From: Bacteroidales bacterium
GTDB lineage: Bacteria; Bacteroidota; Bacteroidia; Bacteroidales; GCA-2748055
Assembly: GCA_029934875.1 (NCBI GenBank)
Contig: JAOZLK010000198.1
Span: forward strand, 1 to 7,605
Length of the DNA stretch: 7,605 nucleotides
Reading direction: 5' to 3'
A model generated the notes under the pieces. That model saw nothing but the letters and a program-made list of their open reading frames with translations. It was not told where the DNA came from and did no database searches. Each line of letters begins with the position of its first letter. The first letter of the stretch is position 1. This document shows positions 6,445 through 7,605 of this stretch, one piece after another. The translations under genes were made by a program, and so were the position numbers.

Positions 6445-7398
6445 TCAATGCTCCTGAGCGCCGGTCTGTACCACTTTTTGGATGGTTCCGTCTTCATTAA
6501 AAAACACCCTGTCGAAACATACGGATCGCAGGTTGCCCTGGCCGGAGAGCGCTCCGTTGTGATAAAACAAATACCATTGATCCTTATACTGAACCACCGA
6601 ACCATGACTGGTTTCAATCCCCGTGGGATCCAGGATCACGCCTTTATGCTTCCAGGGGCCCAGCGGCTTATCACTCATGGCATAGCGCATCCTGTTGCCA
6701 TAGACCTTTCCTTTCTTATAGAAGTCGGGGTAAATCATATAGTATATACCCTCTCTCTTAAAGACGAAGGGCCCTTCATGAAATCGCCTGATCCCTCTCA
6801 TCTTTTTCATTTTCCCGTCAATCTCCATCATATTATCTTTCAGCTTTCCACCCTGGGGACGGCCGTAGTGCCCACCTCCGAAATAGAAATAGGCCTGGCC
6901 GTCATCATCGATGAACACATTGGGATCGATCCGTGGATCCAGGCCCGGAATATATCCCTGAACCTTAAAGTCAGAAGTGGGCTTATCACTGGTGGCCACC
7001 CCGATTTTCCAGCTATCATGCCATTCCGAACCACTGGGGTGGGGAAAATAATAGTAATAGGTCCCATCCCTGTAGACACAATCCGGCGCCCACATGAAGC
7101 CGCCTTCAGGACGCCCCCACTCCACGTCACGGGAATGCAGGATCTCCCCGTGATCTGTCCAGGTGACCATATCATCGGTGGAGAACGCGTGGTAGCCATC
7201 CATCAGGTCGCAGCCCCTGGCCGGGGCCACATCAGTGGAGGGATAGAGGTAAAGCCGGCCATCCTCCCAGACCCTGGCCGTGGGATCGGCTGTGTACATA
7301 TGGGTGATGATCGGGTTCTGTGCACGTTCCTGTGCACTGGCCAGGCCCGATAGCCCGATGGCCAGGCACAGCATGAGTGATATTTGCAGTTTGCTCAT
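6445..7398 (-). CDS. Secreted GH43-family glycoside hydrolase (five-bladed beta-propeller)
   Basis: The protein has 317 residues. A cleavable signal peptide (hydrophobic 7-20, ASA then Gln23) sends it to the periplasm or beyond. The mature protein is a single GH43 propeller without extra binding modules. The three family acids are visible: Asp38 in YTADPTARVW (general base), Asp158 in RIDPNVFID (pKa modulator) and Glu208 in RFHEGPFVF (general acid). SHGS at 264-267 and WYLFYH at 275-280 also fit the later blades. GH43 members include alpha-L-arabinofuranosidases, beta-xylosidases and exo-galactanases; motifs alone do not decide among these. The start ATG at 7398 has an A-rich leader without a Shine-Dalgarno sequence and lies 10 nt after the ferredoxin-type gene's stop. 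It ends 5 nt before the 727-residue hydrolase-like gene, so the two are very likely co-transcribed. Confidence 0.93.
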   Translation of the reverse strand: MSKLQISLMLCLAIGLSGLASAQERAQNPIITHMYTADPTARVWEDGRLYLYPSTDVAPARGCDLMDGYHAFSTDDMVTWTDHGEILHSRDVEWGRPEGGFMWAPDCVYRDGTYYYYFPHPSGSEWHDSWKIGVATSDKPTSDFKVQGYIPGLDPRIDPNVFIDDDGQAYFYFGGGHYGRPQGGKLKDNMMEIDGKMKKMRGIRRFHEGPFVFKREGIYYMIYPDFYKKGKVYGNRMRYAMSDKPLGPWKHKGVILDPTGIETSHGSVVQYKDQWYLFYHNGALSGQGNLRSVCFDRVFFNEDGTIQKVVQTGAQEH

Positions 7399-7408
7399 AA
7401 TGTTGATT

Positions 7409-7605
7409 TTACAATTGCTTTCCTAAAAGCAATTTTAGCATAGATCCCATCATTTTTTGCCTGCCAATCTTTTCATTAAGAATGCCCATGTACAACATAA
7501 GTGCATTCTTTGGAGGCACTGTTTTCTTCTCAGTCTCAAGAAGATGCATAGCTTCATTTTTACAGCTTGTAACACACAAGCCGCAGCCAATGCACCTGTC
7601 AAGGT
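7409..7605 (-). CDS. 4Fe-4S ferredoxin-type protein, C-terminal 64 residues only
   Basis: Reading inward from the right window edge, the frame encodes 64 residues and a TAA at 7411-7409; the N-terminal part lies outside. CIGCGLCVTSC (residues 4-14 of the visible part) gives the four cysteines C-x2-C-x2-C-x3-C of one [4Fe-4S] site, with Lys in place of the usual Pro after the last Cys. In two-cluster ferredoxins this is normally the second motif. A tail of about 50 residues follows, ending in a basic, hydrophobic segment (MLKLLLGKQL). The full protein is therefore probably a larger 4Fe-4S domain protein whose other domains are not visible. It lies only 10 nt upstream of the GH43 gene, but a functional link to glycan breakdown is not evident. 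Confidence 0.85.
   Translation of the reverse strand, partial: LDRCIGCGLCVTSCKNEAMHLLETEKKTVPPKNALMLYMGILNEKIGRQKMMGSMLKLLLGKQL
7413..7434. repeat. Perfect 9-bp inverted repeat at the 3' end of the ferredoxin-type gene
   Basis: AATTGCTTT (7413-7421) and AAAGCAATT (7426-7434) are perfect inverted copies around a 4-nt loop. They cover the last codons of the ferredoxin-type gene, 14 nt before the GH43 start. On the minus strand no U-tract follows (GTAAAATC), so it is not a convincing terminator there; on the plus strand only a short T run follows. It could be a weak mRNA hairpin or chance in AT-rich sequence. Confidence 0.4.

Noticed and set aside
6448..7353. Long plus-strand open frame (301 codons)
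   Set aside because: It is antisense to the GH43 gene, which shows all three catalytic acids and a signal peptide. The antisense translation has no recognisable motif.
7430..7437. TAAAATTG on the minus strand as a -7 promoter box for the GH43 gene
   Set aside because: It differs from TAnnTTTG at one base, but there is no TTTG at the right distance upstream, and it lies inside the AT-rich inverted repeat.

Overview
The window looks like a piece of a Bacteroidota (Bacteroidetes) chromosome carrying a carbohydrate-degradation locus. The signs are several secreted or lipoprotein glycoside hydrolases in a row, a LytTR regulator with a four-helix membrane domain of the kind common in that phylum, and start codons that mostly lack a strong Shine-Dalgarno sequence. 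Every convincing gene is on the minus strand, so the biological order runs from high to low coordinates. The species cannot be told from the sequence.

In transcription order: (1) the last 64 residues of a 4Fe-4S ferredoxin-type protein (7605-7409, cut by the window edge); (2) a secreted GH43 five-bladed propeller hydrolase (7398-6445); (3) a 727-residue lipoprotein with a TIM-barrel-like region, a GATase-like beta-galactosidase-trimerisation-type domain and a beta-rich C-terminus, probably an unclassified glycoside hydrolase (6439-4256); (4) a membrane-anchored LytTR transcription factor overlapping gene 3 by 7 nt (4262-3381); (5) a GH99 endo-alpha-mannosidase/mannanase lipoprotein with an extra N-terminal beta domain (3305-1812); (6) a 120-residue secreted protein that is a free-standing copy of that extra domain (1795-1433); (7) a strong bidirectional hairpin terminator (1383-1421); and (8) the first 450 residues of a GH106-like (alpha-L-rhamnosidase-type) lipoprotein running off the left edge (1350-1).

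Genes 2 to 6 have gaps of 5, -7, 75 and 16 nt and end at the terminator, so they are probably one transcription unit, or two if the 75-nt gap before the GH99 gene holds a promoter. Together the enzymes suggest breakdown of a branched glycan: GH99 is an endo-acting alpha-mannan enzyme, while GH43 and GH106 families typically remove arabinose/xylose/galactose-type and rhamnose residues. No SusC/SusD pair, sulfatase or sugar transporter lies in the window, so the substrate is open. The LytTR protein inside the operon is a candidate local regulator.

The points of most interest are the duplicated beta domain (fused to GH99 and also encoded alone immediately downstream), the unclassified 727-residue hydrolase-like protein, and the LytTR regulator translationally overlapping a hydrolase gene. 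I see no CRISPR array, tRNA, rRNA, insertion sequence or phage gene.
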